Below are positions 37,108-45,793 of a DNA stretch of 64,000 nt, piece by piece. Below the pieces are notes generated by a model. The model searched no databases. It saw nothing but the letters and a program-made list of their open reading frames with translations, and had not been told where the DNA came from. Each line of letters begins with the position of its first letter. The first letter of the stretch is position 1. Source of the stretch: Methanoregula boonei 6A8. GTDB taxonomy: Archaea > Halobacteriota > Methanomicrobia > Methanomicrobiales > Methanospirillaceae. Made by a program: the position numbers and the translations under genes. Where the stretch lies: contig NC_009712.1 of assembly GCF_000017625.1 (NCBI RefSeq), positions 930,001 through 994,000 on the forward strand. The letters are read 5' to 3'.

Positions 37108-37497
37108 ATGCCGATAGCGGATACCTCGTTCATTGTTGACCTGATGAGAAAAGATCCCGGTGCGCTCGCCTGTTACCGGGCATATGAAGAGCAGGGGATA
37201 ATCCTTTTTACAACCGGTATAACCGCTCTCGAACTCTACAAGGGAGCGTTTGTCTCAAAAGACGACCATAACCGGACCAGAGTACAGACTATCCTGGAAT
37301 TGTTCATCGTGCTCCCGGTGGATGAATCGGTGTACGAGGCTTTTGGCAGGATTTCTGCAGGATTGTGCATAACAGGAAATCCTATCGGCGATTTCGATGA
37401 AGTGATCGCGGCACTCGCGCTCTGTAATGACAAAGAGATCATAACAAGGGATCATCATTTTGAAAAGATCCCTAACCTTTCCGTTATATCGTACTGA
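37108..37497 (+). CDS. VapC-type PIN-domain toxin
   Basis: 129 residues. ADTSFIVDLM (Asp4), TALELYKGA (Glu42), DFDEVIAALAL and ITRDHHF supply the four conserved acids of the PIN nuclease. Full length and intact, unlike the toxin loci at the left end. The pair sits between the btuF-like and btuC-like genes. Confidence 0.88.
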   Translation: MPIADTSFIVDLMRKDPGALACYRAYEEQGIILFTTGITALELYKGAFVSKDDHNRTRVQTILELFIVLPVDESVYEAFGRISAGLCITGNPIGDFDEVIAALALCNDKEIITRDHHFEKIPNLSVISY

Positions 37498-37591
37498 CGT
37501 TTTTTTAAGGGTCTCCCGGGAGACAGTCCGGTCCTTTAGGGTATCCCAAAAATACAAGAATATTTTACTTAAATCAACTAAAACATAATTT

Positions 37592-38539
37592 ATGCATAAG
37601 GGGTACGCGGTGATCCTAGGGCTGGCACTGCTTGCTGCTGCGGTGCTTGTGGTGAGCACCGGTTTTGGGCCGGCGGGCATCCCGTTCCTTGGCATGCCGG
37701 GCGGCGACACGGCATCGCTCATCCTCTTTGACATCCGGCTCCCGCGGGTAATTGCCGCAATGCTTGTGGGCGCCGGACTTGCCGCGGCCGGTGTGGTCAT
37801 GCAGGCAATGTTCCGGAACTCCATGGCTGACCCGTACCTCCTTGGCACATCATCCGGCGGGGCGCTCGGGGCAAGCCTTGCCATTGTCCTTCTCGGCGGG
37901 GCATTCCACAGCGTCTTTGCCTTTGCCGGCTGCCTGATTGCATCCTTCCTCGTGTACGGCATTGCGCAGAAAGGAGGACGGGTAAAAACCGAACAGCTGC
38001 TCCTTACCGGGATCGCGATCTCGATGTTTTTCTCTGCAATCCTCTCCGCAGTCATGTATTCCTCGGGCCAGAACCTCCACCAGATCCTCTTCTGGCTCAT
38101 GGGAGGGTTCTGGAATATCTCGTGGAGCGATGCGCTGCTGGGTCTTGCCGTCATTCCCGTCTCCCTTGTCCTGCTTCTCTACTCCCGCGAGCTCAATATC
38201 TTCTCCATGGGAGAAGACGACGCGATCCACCTTGGGGTGAACGTTAATCGGCTCAAGATCATTCTCCTTGCCCTCAGCTCGCTTGTCACCGGGATCTGTG
38301 TTGCCATTGCCGGCTGCATCGGGTTTGTGGGCCTCATTACACCCCATATTGTCCGGATCGCTGTCGGCCCGGACCACCGCTTCCTCCTCCCGGCCTCGAT
38401 GCTTGCCGGCGGGATCCTCCTTGTCCTTGCAGACACCGTGGCCCGGACGGTGGGTAACGAGGTTCCCGTAGGTGTTGTCACTGCATTTATCGGAGCGCCG
38501 TTTTTCATCTGGCTCCTCAGGAAGAGGTACTCTGCATGA
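37592..38539 (+). CDS. ABC transporter permease, BtuC/FecCD family
   Basis: 315 residues, about nine or ten TM helices. Family motifs: RLPRVIAAMLVGAGLAAAGVVMQAMFRN, DPYLLGTSSGGALGA and the ATPase-contact loop GFVGLITPHIVRIAVGPDHR. Imports cobamide, heme or iron-siderophore with the binding protein at 35737. Overlaps the ATPase gene by ATGA. It has its own A/T-rich upstream region (TTTACTTAAATCAAC) after the VapC gene. Confidence 0.92.
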   Translation: MHKGYAVILGLALLAAAVLVVSTGFGPAGIPFLGMPGGDTASLILFDIRLPRVIAAMLVGAGLAAAGVVMQAMFRNSMADPYLLGTSSGGALGASLAIVLLGGAFHSVFAFAGCLIASFLVYGIAQKGGRVKTEQLLLTGIAISMFFSAILSAVMYSSGQNLHQILFWLMGGFWNISWSDALLGLAVIPVSLVLLLYSRELNIFSMGEDDAIHLGVNVNRLKIILLALSSLVTGICVAIAGCIGFVGLITPHIVRIAVGPDHRFLLPASMLAGGILLVLADTVARTVGNEVPVGVVTAFIGAPFFIWLLRKRYSA

Positions 38540-39330
38540 TCGACATTGCCGGCCTTGACGTAAAGTACGGGGCAAAGAAAGTGCTCGATGCGATCACGTT
38601 AGCTGCGGACAAGGGCCGGTTTGTTGGGATCATCGGGCCAAACGGTTCCGGGAAGACAACGCTGTTGAAAACAATAAGCCGGGTACTTGAACCTTCAGCC
38701 GGGATAATAACCCTCGATACAATCCCGCTTGACCGGATGAAAAGCCGGGATCTTGCCCGCTCGCTTGCGGTTGTGCCGCAGGAGACCGGGACCGGCTTTG
38801 ACTTTTCTGTCAGGGACGTAGTGCTGATGGGCCGGTATCCCTATATCGGCCGGTTCTCAAAAGAGACCGCTGAAGACGACCGCATCTGCTGCAGGGCCAT
38901 GGAACTGACCGGGATCGCGCACCTTGCAGACCGCCCGATCACTGAGATCAGCGGCGGCGAACTCCAGCGAACCATCATCGCCCGTGCACTCGCCCAGCAG
39001 CCCCGCCACCTCCTGCTCGACGAGGCGACCTCACACCTGGACATCAGCCACCAGGTAGATATCCTTACCACCATCAAAAAACTCTCCAAAGAGATCGCGG
39101 TGATCGGCGTCTTCCACGACCTCAACCTCGCTGCGTACTTCTGCGACGAGATCATGGTGATACAATCGGGAAAGATCGTTGCGGCCGGTCCACCGGAGGA
39201 GATCCTGACCCCGGCGATGCTGCAGAGCATCTTTGATCTCGATGCATCGGTCAGCATCCACCCGGTCACCCACAAGCCGGTAATCGTTCCGCTCCCCAAA
39301 GGGATGTATAAAACCGGTGAAGATCCATGA
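38536..39330 (+). CDS. ABC transporter ATP-binding protein, BtuD/FecE family
   Basis: 264 residues. Walker A GPNGSGKTT, Q-loop VPQETG, signature ISGGELQR, Walker B HLLLDEATSHLD and H-loop GVFHDLNLA. Powers the permease upstream (overlap ATGA) and overlaps the next gene by ATGA. Confidence 0.95.
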   Translation: MIDIAGLDVKYGAKKVLDAITLAADKGRFVGIIGPNGSGKTTLLKTISRVLEPSAGIITLDTIPLDRMKSRDLARSLAVVPQETGTGFDFSVRDVVLMGRYPYIGRFSKETAEDDRICCRAMELTGIAHLADRPITEISGGELQRTIIARALAQQPRHLLLDEATSHLDISHQVDILTTIKKLSKEIAVIGVFHDLNLAAYFCDEIMVIQSGKIVAAGPPEEILTPAMLQSIFDLDASVSIHPVTHKPVIVPLPKGMYKTGEDP

Positions 39331-40088
39331 AACCCATTCTTTCCTACGGCTGCTCAACATTCTGCTGCATGGACATGCCCCTTTCCGAAGCGCTGGCATT
39401 TGTGCGCACCAAGACCGATAGGATCGAGATCATTTCAGAGGGACTCCACGATCTCTTCCGGTACCACGAAGCCTGTGCGTCTGTGGATGCCCGGTACTCG
39501 GTCCATGCGCCGCTCTCGGATATCAACCTGGCAAGCACCAACGACCGTATCCGTACGGCCGGGCTTGCCGTAATCGACGATCTTTGCAGCATTTGTGATG
39601 CCATCCGGGCAGAGACCCTCGTGGTTCACCCCGGGTATTTTCCGTGGGAGAACATGTTTGGGATTTCGTATGCGGCACTCATGCACTCGCTGGATGATAT
39701 TGCCGTACTCCAGAAGAAGCACGAGGTCCGGATCGGGATCGAGAACATGGGATCATGGGAGTGCCTTCACTTCCGGCAGCCGGATCTTCTTCCTGAACTC
39801 GAACGCCGGGACATCGGGTTTGTGCTGGACATCGGCCACGCCCGGCTCAACCATGCCCTCTGCATGTTTGCGGGAAAAAGCCGGCCCTGCCACATCCATC
39901 TCCACGATAATGGCGGGACCAATGATGACCATGCTGCATGCGGGAGCGGGACAATCGATTTCGCCCGGCTCCTGCCCCTTCTTCCTGCGTCGGCATCCCG
40001 GATCATCGAGTGCATGGACCCAAGGGCGTACGAGAAGAGCGTGGCGTACCTGTTGCAAGCAGAAGCAGCGATCTGCCGGGGAACATGA
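39327..40088 (+). CDS. Sugar-phosphate isomerase/epimerase-like TIM-barrel protein
   Basis: 253 residues of the AP endonuclease 2 / xylose isomerase-like barrel: YSVHAPLSDINLAS, TLVVHPGYFPWE, RIGIENMGSWE, FVLDIGHARL, HIHLHDNGGTNDDH and RIIECMD give the metal-binding His/Glu/Asp set. Translationally coupled to the ABC ATPase, so it probably acts on the imported ligand or a part of it (for a cobamide, the lower-ligand ribose phosphate; inference). The true substrate is unknown. Confidence 0.8.
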   Translation: MKPILSYGCSTFCCMDMPLSEALAFVRTKTDRIEIISEGLHDLFRYHEACASVDARYSVHAPLSDINLASTNDRIRTAGLAVIDDLCSICDAIRAETLVVHPGYFPWENMFGISYAALMHSLDDIAVLQKKHEVRIGIENMGSWECLHFRQPDLLPELERRDIGFVLDIGHARLNHALCMFAGKSRPCHIHLHDNGGTNDDHAACGSGTIDFARLLPLLPASASRIIECMDPRAYEKSVAYLLQAEAAICRGT

Positions 40089-40740
40089 GAGAATGAGCGT
40101 ATGCAGTACCACAAACCCCGCGATTGTACTATTTTGATCGGAAGATTGTCTCCACGTAAAAGAAGTGAAAGGGCAAATCAGCCAGCAAAAAATATGTTGT
40201 CAATCACTGCTGAAATTTTCGGCAGTGCACAGTTTTGAACAGCAAACAAAAAAAAATTCCCGGGCCAAACCGGATCTTTTTTTCTTCCCGGATCTTATCC
40301 GGGATCCGGTTATCTTTATCCGGTTACAAGGAGGTACACGGTGCCAGGAACCGTCCCCCCATCTCCGCAATCAGGGCTACACTTTTCCGGGCCCATATTG
40401 AGCCCGGATTGCCTTTCCGGACACCCCGTTTTCCGGTTCCACAGGAAATGGTGTCCACGCCCACGGAAAAAACGACAATTTGCCATTATTTTTTAAAACC
40501 GGCCAAAAAGAAGACTCTTCAAACCTGCAATACAGCGGGCTTTCTTTCGCCCCGGTTTTCCAGATGGGCCATTGGAGGGGGCCGGGGCAAAAAAGACCGC
40601 TATTGCGAAGAGTCTCCCGGAAAAAAGATCCTCATATTCGTGTTATTTCGGCCTTTTCGGGTGCCGGATGGGTAAATGCACAGGCCAGAATTAACCTCGA
40701 TTCCCGGGCCATTGGTGGCCATTCTCTGACATCGAAAGCG

Positions 40741-40881
40741 GGCGATTTTCGGCAAACGGGGTGCAATTGGGGCCTCTTTTCCATGCGAACCCAAACGGAC
40801 GGTTTTACGGGCTTTTCCGGCAGGGGCATGGATCAAAAAAGGGAAATCCGGGCTCAATATGGACGTATTTTCTCCCCGTCC
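40741..40881 (+). repeat. Dispersed noncoding repeat, copy B
   Basis: Counterpart of 1086-1224, same orientation, aligned over about 140 bases with only small gaps. Shared blocks include GCAAAC.GGG, TTTTCCA.GCGAACCCAA, GTTTTACGGGCTTT, AAAAGGGAA.TCCGGGCT and the terminal CCCCGT. No coding potential. Confidence 0.7.
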
Positions 40882-40976
40882 CCGATACCCCCGGATACGG
40901 GTATTTCCTGCCAGGAGACCAGGAGGAATGAGAGCTTCCGGGCCGAATGAGTACCGGGGAGATCTCCGGGAAAATT

Positions 40977-40986
40977 AAAAAAAAAA
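40977..40986 (-). terminator. T-tract terminator after DUF2769 gene
   Basis: Ten T on the coding strand, three bases after the stop at 40990. Confidence 0.5.
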
Positions 40987-40989
40987 CGT

Positions 40990-41238
40990 TTACCTTCTCA
41001 CGCAGTAGTACCCGCCGCGGAGGTGGTACTTGGTAAAGAGCGGGCAGGCGGGACAAAAGCAGCCGATCTCTTTCATGTTCTGTGCTGACGAAGCGCCGCA
41101 GCCGCAGAAGAGTTCTTTTGGCTCGTTCCTGCCAAGATCGTGCTTTTTGTAGTTCTGGCAGATGGTGCAGTACTTCCTGCAGATTTCCTTGTTCTCATCT
41201 GTTATCTCAACCGCGGGAGGCTTGCCTGATTCAAACAT
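40990..41238 (-). CDS. DUF2769 small cysteine-rich protein (second copy)
   Basis: 82 residues. Cysteine spacing KYCTICQNY, FCGCG, CFCPACPLF, YYC matches the 23502 protein, and ITDENKEICRKYC parallels DTDENRQICMKYC. Predicted metal-binding. Function unknown. Confidence 0.78.
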   Translation of the reverse strand: MFESGKPPAVEITDENKEICRKYCTICQNYKKHDLGRNEPKELFCGCGASSAQNMKEIGCFCPACPLFTKYHLRGGYYCVRR

Positions 41239-41323
41239 GCGAAAAAAGGGTAGGGCGTGATGATTAATAGATCTTACGGGGGAGTGCAGGAAGAGGTAAC
41301 TTTCCTTTTGCGAACAAAAAAGA

Positions 41324-41884
41324 TTATTTCCGGCAGAGATCGCAGAACCGTTCCACCACGCAGTCGTTTCTTACCTCAGGATGGAACATGACGCCGAAAA
41401 CCGGCCGGTCCGGGTGCCGGATGGCCTGCACGCACCGGTCCGAGATCGCGGTCACGGTCCAGCCGGGCGGAAGGTCGCAGGCAAAAGAGTGCAGTTCGTA
41501 CGCGTCAAATGAGCTGGATTCGCCAAGGAGCGGATCGGGCTCGCAGACCCGGACCGTGGTCATCCCGATCTCACATTCCTCGCGGAGCGTGCCCCCGTAC
41601 GCGATGCAGAGTGCCTGCATCCCGGCGCAGATCCCAAGGACGGGAACGCCGGCGTCTTTGAGCCACGCAAAATCCCCCGGCTGTTCTGCAAAGCAGTTGT
41701 CCCGAAGTGCGGTCCCGCAGAGGATGATCCCCCGGGCATCGCGGATGCCTGCCGTGTCTGCAGCGGAAAAATGGAGTTCATTCCACACTTCCCCGGTGCG
41801 GGAGACGATCCGTGCCACCGGGCCTACGAACTCATCGCGCGAGAGGGAGTTGGGTTTCCACGAAAGATCAATAAGGAGGATCAT
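41324..41884 (-). CDS. Class I glutamine amidotransferase (GuaA-N-like)
   Basis: 186 residues with the complete triad: nucleophile Cys86 in LGICAGMQAL, His168 and Glu170 in MFHPEV. It resembles the stand-alone amidotransferase subunit of archaeal GMP synthetase, but its start overlaps the Dph6-like ATP pyrophosphatase gene (ATGA) rather than a guaB/guaA gene. I infer that it supplies ammonia to that neighbour. A second GMP synthetase glutaminase is the alternative. Confidence 0.82.
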   Translation of the reverse strand: MILLIDLSWKPNSLSRDEFVGPVARIVSRTGEVWNELHFSAADTAGIRDARGIILCGTALRDNCFAEQPGDFAWLKDAGVPVLGICAGMQALCIAYGGTLREECEIGMTTVRVCEPDPLLGESSSFDAYELHSFACDLPPGWTVTAISDRCVQAIRHPDRPVFGVMFHPEVRNDCVVERFCDLCRK

Positions 41885-42561
41885 TTTTCCTCCAGCACGG
41901 CCTTTTTTACCCGGAAAAATCCCCGGTGGTTTGCGTACTCTTTTTCAGATTCAATGATTGCGATCCGTTTTTTGAACAACGGGCAGTCGAGCACAAGCGT
42001 CTCGTACTCTCCGCCCTCGCCGGTCAGGGTGATCCGGTGGGATCGGGCGTACTGCTGCAGGTCAAACAGGGCCCGGGCATCAATCTCCCTTCCCAGCCAG
42101 TTTTCCGGGAACGGGGCAGCAAAGACCCCGGTAATAATGGCAGTAAAGCCGGAACTGATAAGTTCCTTCATGTACAGTTCCGGGTCCACGTACCAGAGCG
42201 GGTTAAAACACCAGAGTCCGAGGTCCCGGCAGATCCGCTGGACCCGGGAAGCCTGGTACACCGACATGAGAGCGCCGGTCACCACACCTTCGATACCGTA
42301 CTGTTCTGCCGCAAGAGCGATCGCACGGGAAAGATCGGAAAGCTCGGCCTCCTCGATTCCCTCGGTCTCCACACTGACCAGCGGGAGCCCGGCAGCTTCA
42401 GCCTGGAGCGGGACAAGGTGAATGGCAGGGGTGTGGAACATGTAGCTCGCTTCGTTTCTGGAACGAACCGAGATGAGGCAGGAAACGGTCTCCTTCTGCA
42501 TGGCAAGATGGCAGGCAAACCACGAGTCTTTCCCCCCCGAGCAGAGCACACCAAGCTTCAT
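41881..42561 (-). CDS. Diphthine-ammonia ligase Dph6-like PP-loop ATPase
   Basis: 226 residues. PP-loop SGGKDSW at 9-15, then YMFHTPAIHLVPLQAEAAGLPL, VVTGALMSVYQASRVQRIC, GEGGEYETLVLDCPLF: the full Dph6/MJ0570 signature. Amidates diphthine on elongation factor 2 in the last step of diphthamide synthesis. Overlaps the amidotransferase gene by ATGA. Confidence 0.87.
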   Translation of the reverse strand: MKLGVLCSGGKDSWFACHLAMQKETVSCLISVRSRNEASYMFHTPAIHLVPLQAEAAGLPLVSVETEGIEEAELSDLSRAIALAAEQYGIEGVVTGALMSVYQASRVQRICRDLGLWCFNPLWYVDPELYMKELISSGFTAIITGVFAAPFPENWLGREIDARALFDLQQYARSHRITLTGEGGEYETLVLDCPLFKKRIAIIESEKEYANHRGFFRVKKAVLEEK

Positions 42562-42616
42562 TCCAGTTGTACTCGGCAGTCCTGCCAGATGAATCTCACT
42601 CTAAAAAAATCGTGGT

Positions 42617-43507
42617 TCAGGAGAAAAGTGCGTGAAGGTTTATCCGGGTCTGCCCGAGTTTTCCCTCAAAGTTCGAGGCACCAATGCAGCTGACCTTTCC
42701 GGTTGCCGCGGCAGCCCGGATTCCCTCACGCATTGCCCCGGCAATTGCGGCCTCATCAAAGCCGTTGATCACGATCTCGTATACCGCGCCCACGCCGTCA
42801 GGGACAAGCGAGTCCGGAATTTTATTTTTAAGCGCCGGGCACCAGCGGTGGTTCGTGCTTGCCGGCATCGGGAACCGGTAATTCTTACACCCGACTTTCG
42901 ATCCACTCCCGACAATCCCTCCGGGAAAACTTGCGATTATCCCGGGCGTGCCGGCGACCTTTGCCATCGCCGCCTCTGCCCCGGAAAGTGCCGCAGCCCG
43001 GTCCTCTGCCATGACAAGGAAGTTCCCGCCGGCAATCCCTTTCATAAGCCCGAAGCGCTCCTCGCCGGTGTACCAGCCTTCCATCACCGGGATCTTCCAG
43101 CACTGCCGGCCGCCGACCACACATCGCTCTTCGTAGGTGTCGCCAAAGTAATGCATCCGGGTGTAGAACCGGTCCTTTGCAGCGGGAAGCCCGTCGAATG
43201 CGGACGCGGTCGGGGCCGGAAGGATGCACTGGCTGACCCGTGCGGCAACCTGCGCCTTCATCTCCTTCTTCTCGGTACAGATCAGGATTGAGTATCCGGG
43301 CCGCTTGTCCGGGGTCTCGCCCCGGGCAAGGGGCCGCTCGATTCCGGCCTCACAGGGGCAGGCGATCTTCGATGTTGCAAACCCCGTTGCCTCGGCGGCG
43401 GCAGCAAGCGCCCACCCGGGAGTGTCCGCGGTCACAAGGACCCTTGAAATCCAGACCGGGAATGCCTCGGCAAAGGTGTCAAGGATAACGGCCCCGCCGA
43501 TCTCCAT
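42617..43507 (-). CDS. ftr: Formylmethanofuran:tetrahydromethanopterin formyltransferase
   Basis: 296 residues, the normal Ftr length. DTFAEAFPVWISRVL, ATGFATSKIACPCEAGIE, PIMEGWYTGEE, IAGGNFLV, SFPGGIVGSGSKVG and YEIVINGFDE are diagnostic. Second step of CO2 reduction to methane: moves the formyl group from formylmethanofuran to H4MPT. GGAGGTGA seven bases upstream fixes the start at 43507. Seven bases downstream of the cyclo-ligase gene, whose stop lies in this SD site. Confidence 0.95.
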   Translation of the reverse strand: MEIGGAVILDTFAEAFPVWISRVLVTADTPGWALAAAAEATGFATSKIACPCEAGIERPLARGETPDKRPGYSILICTEKKEMKAQVAARVSQCILPAPTASAFDGLPAAKDRFYTRMHYFGDTYEERCVVGGRQCWKIPVMEGWYTGEERFGLMKGIAGGNFLVMAEDRAAALSGAEAAMAKVAGTPGIIASFPGGIVGSGSKVGCKNYRFPMPASTNHRWCPALKNKIPDSLVPDGVGAVYEIVINGFDEAAIAGAMREGIRAAAATGKVSCIGASNFEGKLGQTRINLHALFS

Positions 43508-43514
43508 GGTCCGC

Positions 43515-44081
43515 TCACCTCCCATCGTACACAATCCCGTCTTCAGTAACGATCAGGTCCATCTTTATATCGTTCTCATCGACCGGCAGGTGCTCCATCT
43601 CCTGGCATCCGAACGCGACCCCGATCTTTACGAGATCCGGGTTCTGCGCAAGGAACCGGTCGTAATATCCTGCCCCGTACCCGATCCGGCCGCCGGTCCG
43701 GTCAAAACCGAGCATCGGGAGGACGATTACATCAACATCTTTGGGGTTAGCCGGGATCTCGCTCCCGATCGGCTCGGGCACGCCAAAAGTGCTGGGCACA
43801 AGCGCTGCCATGGTGCGGAGGTACGAGAGCCGGAGGCTCACATCCGCTTTCTGGATGATCGGCACAACCACGGGGTTTTTTTCTGCAAACAGGGCCTCGA
43901 TGAGGGGTTGTGTGTTGACCTCTTTTTCTTTTGATGTAAAGACCATCACGGTCTGGCCGGTGGCGATAAGCAGCATGAGATGCCGGGCGACAAGCTCGCT
44001 CTTTTCGAGGCGCTCCTGTTGGGTCATCGCCTCTTTTCTCGCACGCAGGATGTCCCGCACCCGGGCCTTCTCTTCGCTCAT
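43515..44081 (-). CDS. 5-formyltetrahydrofolate cyclo-ligase family protein (MTHFS)
   Basis: 188 residues: N-terminal EKARVRDILRARKEAMTQQER, VMVFTSKEKEVNTQPLI, and the nucleotide-binding VIVLPMLGFDRTGGRIGYGAGYYDRFL that defines the family. MTHFS converts 5-formyl-tetrahydrofolate to methenyl-THF with ATP. Upstream of and coupled to ftr, whose product is 5-formyl-H4MPT, so the substrate here may be a formyl-pterin of the methanogenic pathway. Confidence 0.88.
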   Translation of the reverse strand: MSEEKARVRDILRARKEAMTQQERLEKSELVARHLMLLIATGQTVMVFTSKEKEVNTQPLIEALFAEKNPVVVPIIQKADVSLRLSYLRTMAALVPSTFGVPEPIGSEIPANPKDVDVIVLPMLGFDRTGGRIGYGAGYYDRFLAQNPDLVKIGVAFGCQEMEHLPVDENDIKMDLIVTEDGIVYDGR

Positions 44082-44259
44082 GGGTAGTCAGTACCACACC
44101 GGCGTATTTATGGCTTGGGTTTGTCCCATAGGGTATATGCCGGCGAATCTGCCCTTGTTTACCCCGGGATGGGAAAAGTATTCCGGGAAAGTGATGCAGG
44201 TTCCAGCCTGCAAAAAAAAGATCGTTTTGGCCGGGACCGGATAATCCCCGGGGCGGATC

Positions 44260-44892
44260 TCATGCCTTTTTTTGTGCGGTCATAAGAAAGATAGTAAATG
44301 TCCGGGTCTTCCCATCGGCCCCGGTCTTGTGCATGACCGCCGCGGTCCGGTTCTGTACAGCAGTAAAACCGGCAGCCTCGAAATATTTCTGCATTGTGCA
44401 CCGGTCAAAGCCGTTATGGAACACCCCCTCGGAGGAATCATGGAACTTTCCCTCATCGGAATCGAGATCCGCGATCGCGATCCGGCCGCCGGGCCTGAGG
44501 ATCCGTGCCATCTCGACAAGGACCGGCACCGGATCCCGCAGGTGGTGGAAGGTCATGGAACTGGTCACCAGATCCACCGGCCCGGGGAGTTTATCGCCTT
44601 TCTCCAGATCCACAAGAGCTGTCCGCATCGCGAGGCCCTGTGCTGCAATTTTTTTGTCCAGCACATCCAGCATACCTCTCGAGCTGTCGACCGCTGTGAC
44701 AGAGCGGACACCGGGGAGGAGTGCGAGGGAGAGCAGGCCGGTCCCGCACCCGAAGTCCAGCACTTCGGTCTCCGGCCCCGGCTTTGTGGTCTCCCGGATC
44801 GCCCGCGCCACATCCTGCGCCATCTTCACCCGGCCCGGGTTCTCATCCCAGGTTGCCGCTGCTGCATCAAAATTGCGTTCCTTGCCGTCCAT
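44260..44892 (-). CDS. SAM-dependent methyltransferase (UbiE-like class I)
   Basis: 210 residues. FDAAAATWDENPGRVKMAQDVARAI, motif I VLDFGCGTGLLSLAL, acidic loop TAVDSSRGM, SSMTFHHLRDPVPVLVEMARILRPGGRIAIADL. Substrate unknown; the UbiE/arsenite-methyltransferase-like group is broad. Separated by 178 bases from the cyclo-ligase gene on the same strand. Confidence 0.85.
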   Translation of the reverse strand: MDGKERNFDAAAATWDENPGRVKMAQDVARAIRETTKPGPETEVLDFGCGTGLLSLALLPGVRSVTAVDSSRGMLDVLDKKIAAQGLAMRTALVDLEKGDKLPGPVDLVTSSMTFHHLRDPVPVLVEMARILRPGGRIAIADLDSDEGKFHDSSEGVFHNGFDRCTMQKYFEAAGFTAVQNRTAAVMHKTGADGKTRTFTIFLMTAQKKA

Positions 44893-45089
44893 GGGTTGCC
44901 GGGGAGGTAGGACTGGATAAGTGAAATAACCCGTGGGTCCCTTTCATGCCGCCACTCCGTATCCCGGCCATGAAAACAGCGGAATTACCCGGTGAGCCGG
45001 GCAAACAAAGATAAAATGGAAATTAATAAATGCGAGATTTATTCATTATCTGCTTACCAATCCCGATCCCGGATCGGGCGGTGACTTGA

Positions 45090-45629
45090 GTGACAGAAGC
45101 TGATGTCCGGCATGCCCATGAAGGCAAGGGTGTTACTGCTGCACATGAACAAGGGACGATCCGCCAGGCCCATGAGAAAGACTGCGGTGCGGTTCTGTCG
45201 ATCTTCAACCATTATGCGGTGCACGGTTTTGCAGCCTACGCGGACAAGCCGGTCCGGGAGCGGTATTTTACCGGCCTGCTCAAAAACGCCTACGCGTTTT
45301 ACGTGGTCGATTCTCCGGAAGGGGTGCTCGGCTTTGGTTTTGTCAAACCGTTCCTGCCGTTTTCAGCCTTTGCCACCACCGGGGAACTCTCCTATTTTAT
45401 CATGCCGGAGTATGTAAACCAGGGTTTTGGCTCGCTCCTTCTCTACCGGCTCATCCGCGACTCCCGCACCAAAGGGATTTCCATGGTGGTTGCACACATG
45501 GCATCCTGGAACGAGGAGGGCATCCGGTTCCACCGGAAGCACGGGTTCTATGATGCCGGCCGGCTCAAGAAGGTAGGGAAAAAGTTTGGCGAACCCTTTG
45601 ATATCCTCCTGATGCAGAAGGCCATTTAG
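45090..45629 (+). CDS. GNAT-family N-acetyltransferase
   Basis: 179 residues. Starts at GTG with GGTGA five bases upstream. IRQAHEKDCGAVLSIFNHYAVHGFAAYADKP at the N-terminus is like phosphinothricin acetyltransferases; FIMPEYVNQGFGSLLLYRLI is the acetyl-CoA loop; HRKHGFYDAGRLKKVGKKFG the C-terminal arm. Acceptor unknown. Confidence 0.85.
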   Translation: MTEADVRHAHEGKGVTAAHEQGTIRQAHEKDCGAVLSIFNHYAVHGFAAYADKPVRERYFTGLLKNAYAFYVVDSPEGVLGFGFVKPFLPFSAFATTGELSYFIMPEYVNQGFGSLLLYRLIRDSRTKGISMVVAHMASWNEEGIRFHRKHGFYDAGRLKKVGKKFGEPFDILLMQKAI

Positions 45630-45793
45630 GGAAAACAAAAAAAGCCGGCATTTTTGCCCAGGCTAATTGCATCATCCCGGGATTATTGTTTCTGGTACCT
45701 TGCGAGTATAACCCGCCGGTTATCTCCTTTATCCGTCCGGGTTGCTTTGTGGAACTTTACCTATCGGCCCAATACATAAAGGGTCCCGGGCTA

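Larger units (their letters stand above)
40089..40989. other. 900-base noncoding stretch with repeat copy B
   Basis: No convincing gene. Many homopolymer A runs and GGGCC/GGCCC words, and short elements shared with 640-1230: a GGGCCCATATTGAGCCCGGAT-like palindrome near 40388 and the repeat at 40741-40881. Flanked by the TIM-barrel gene and a DUF2769 gene. Confidence 0.5.

Noticed and set aside
40388-40410. Short palindrome GGGCCC..TTGAGCCC near 40388 and 838 considered as an attachment site or transposon end
   Set aside because: No transposase, no target duplication, and only imperfect copies; noted only as part of the repeat tract.
40235-40675. 146-codon frame (and 40480-40950) in the second gene-free tract
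   Set aside because: No start context or family match, and it crosses repetitive noncoding DNA.
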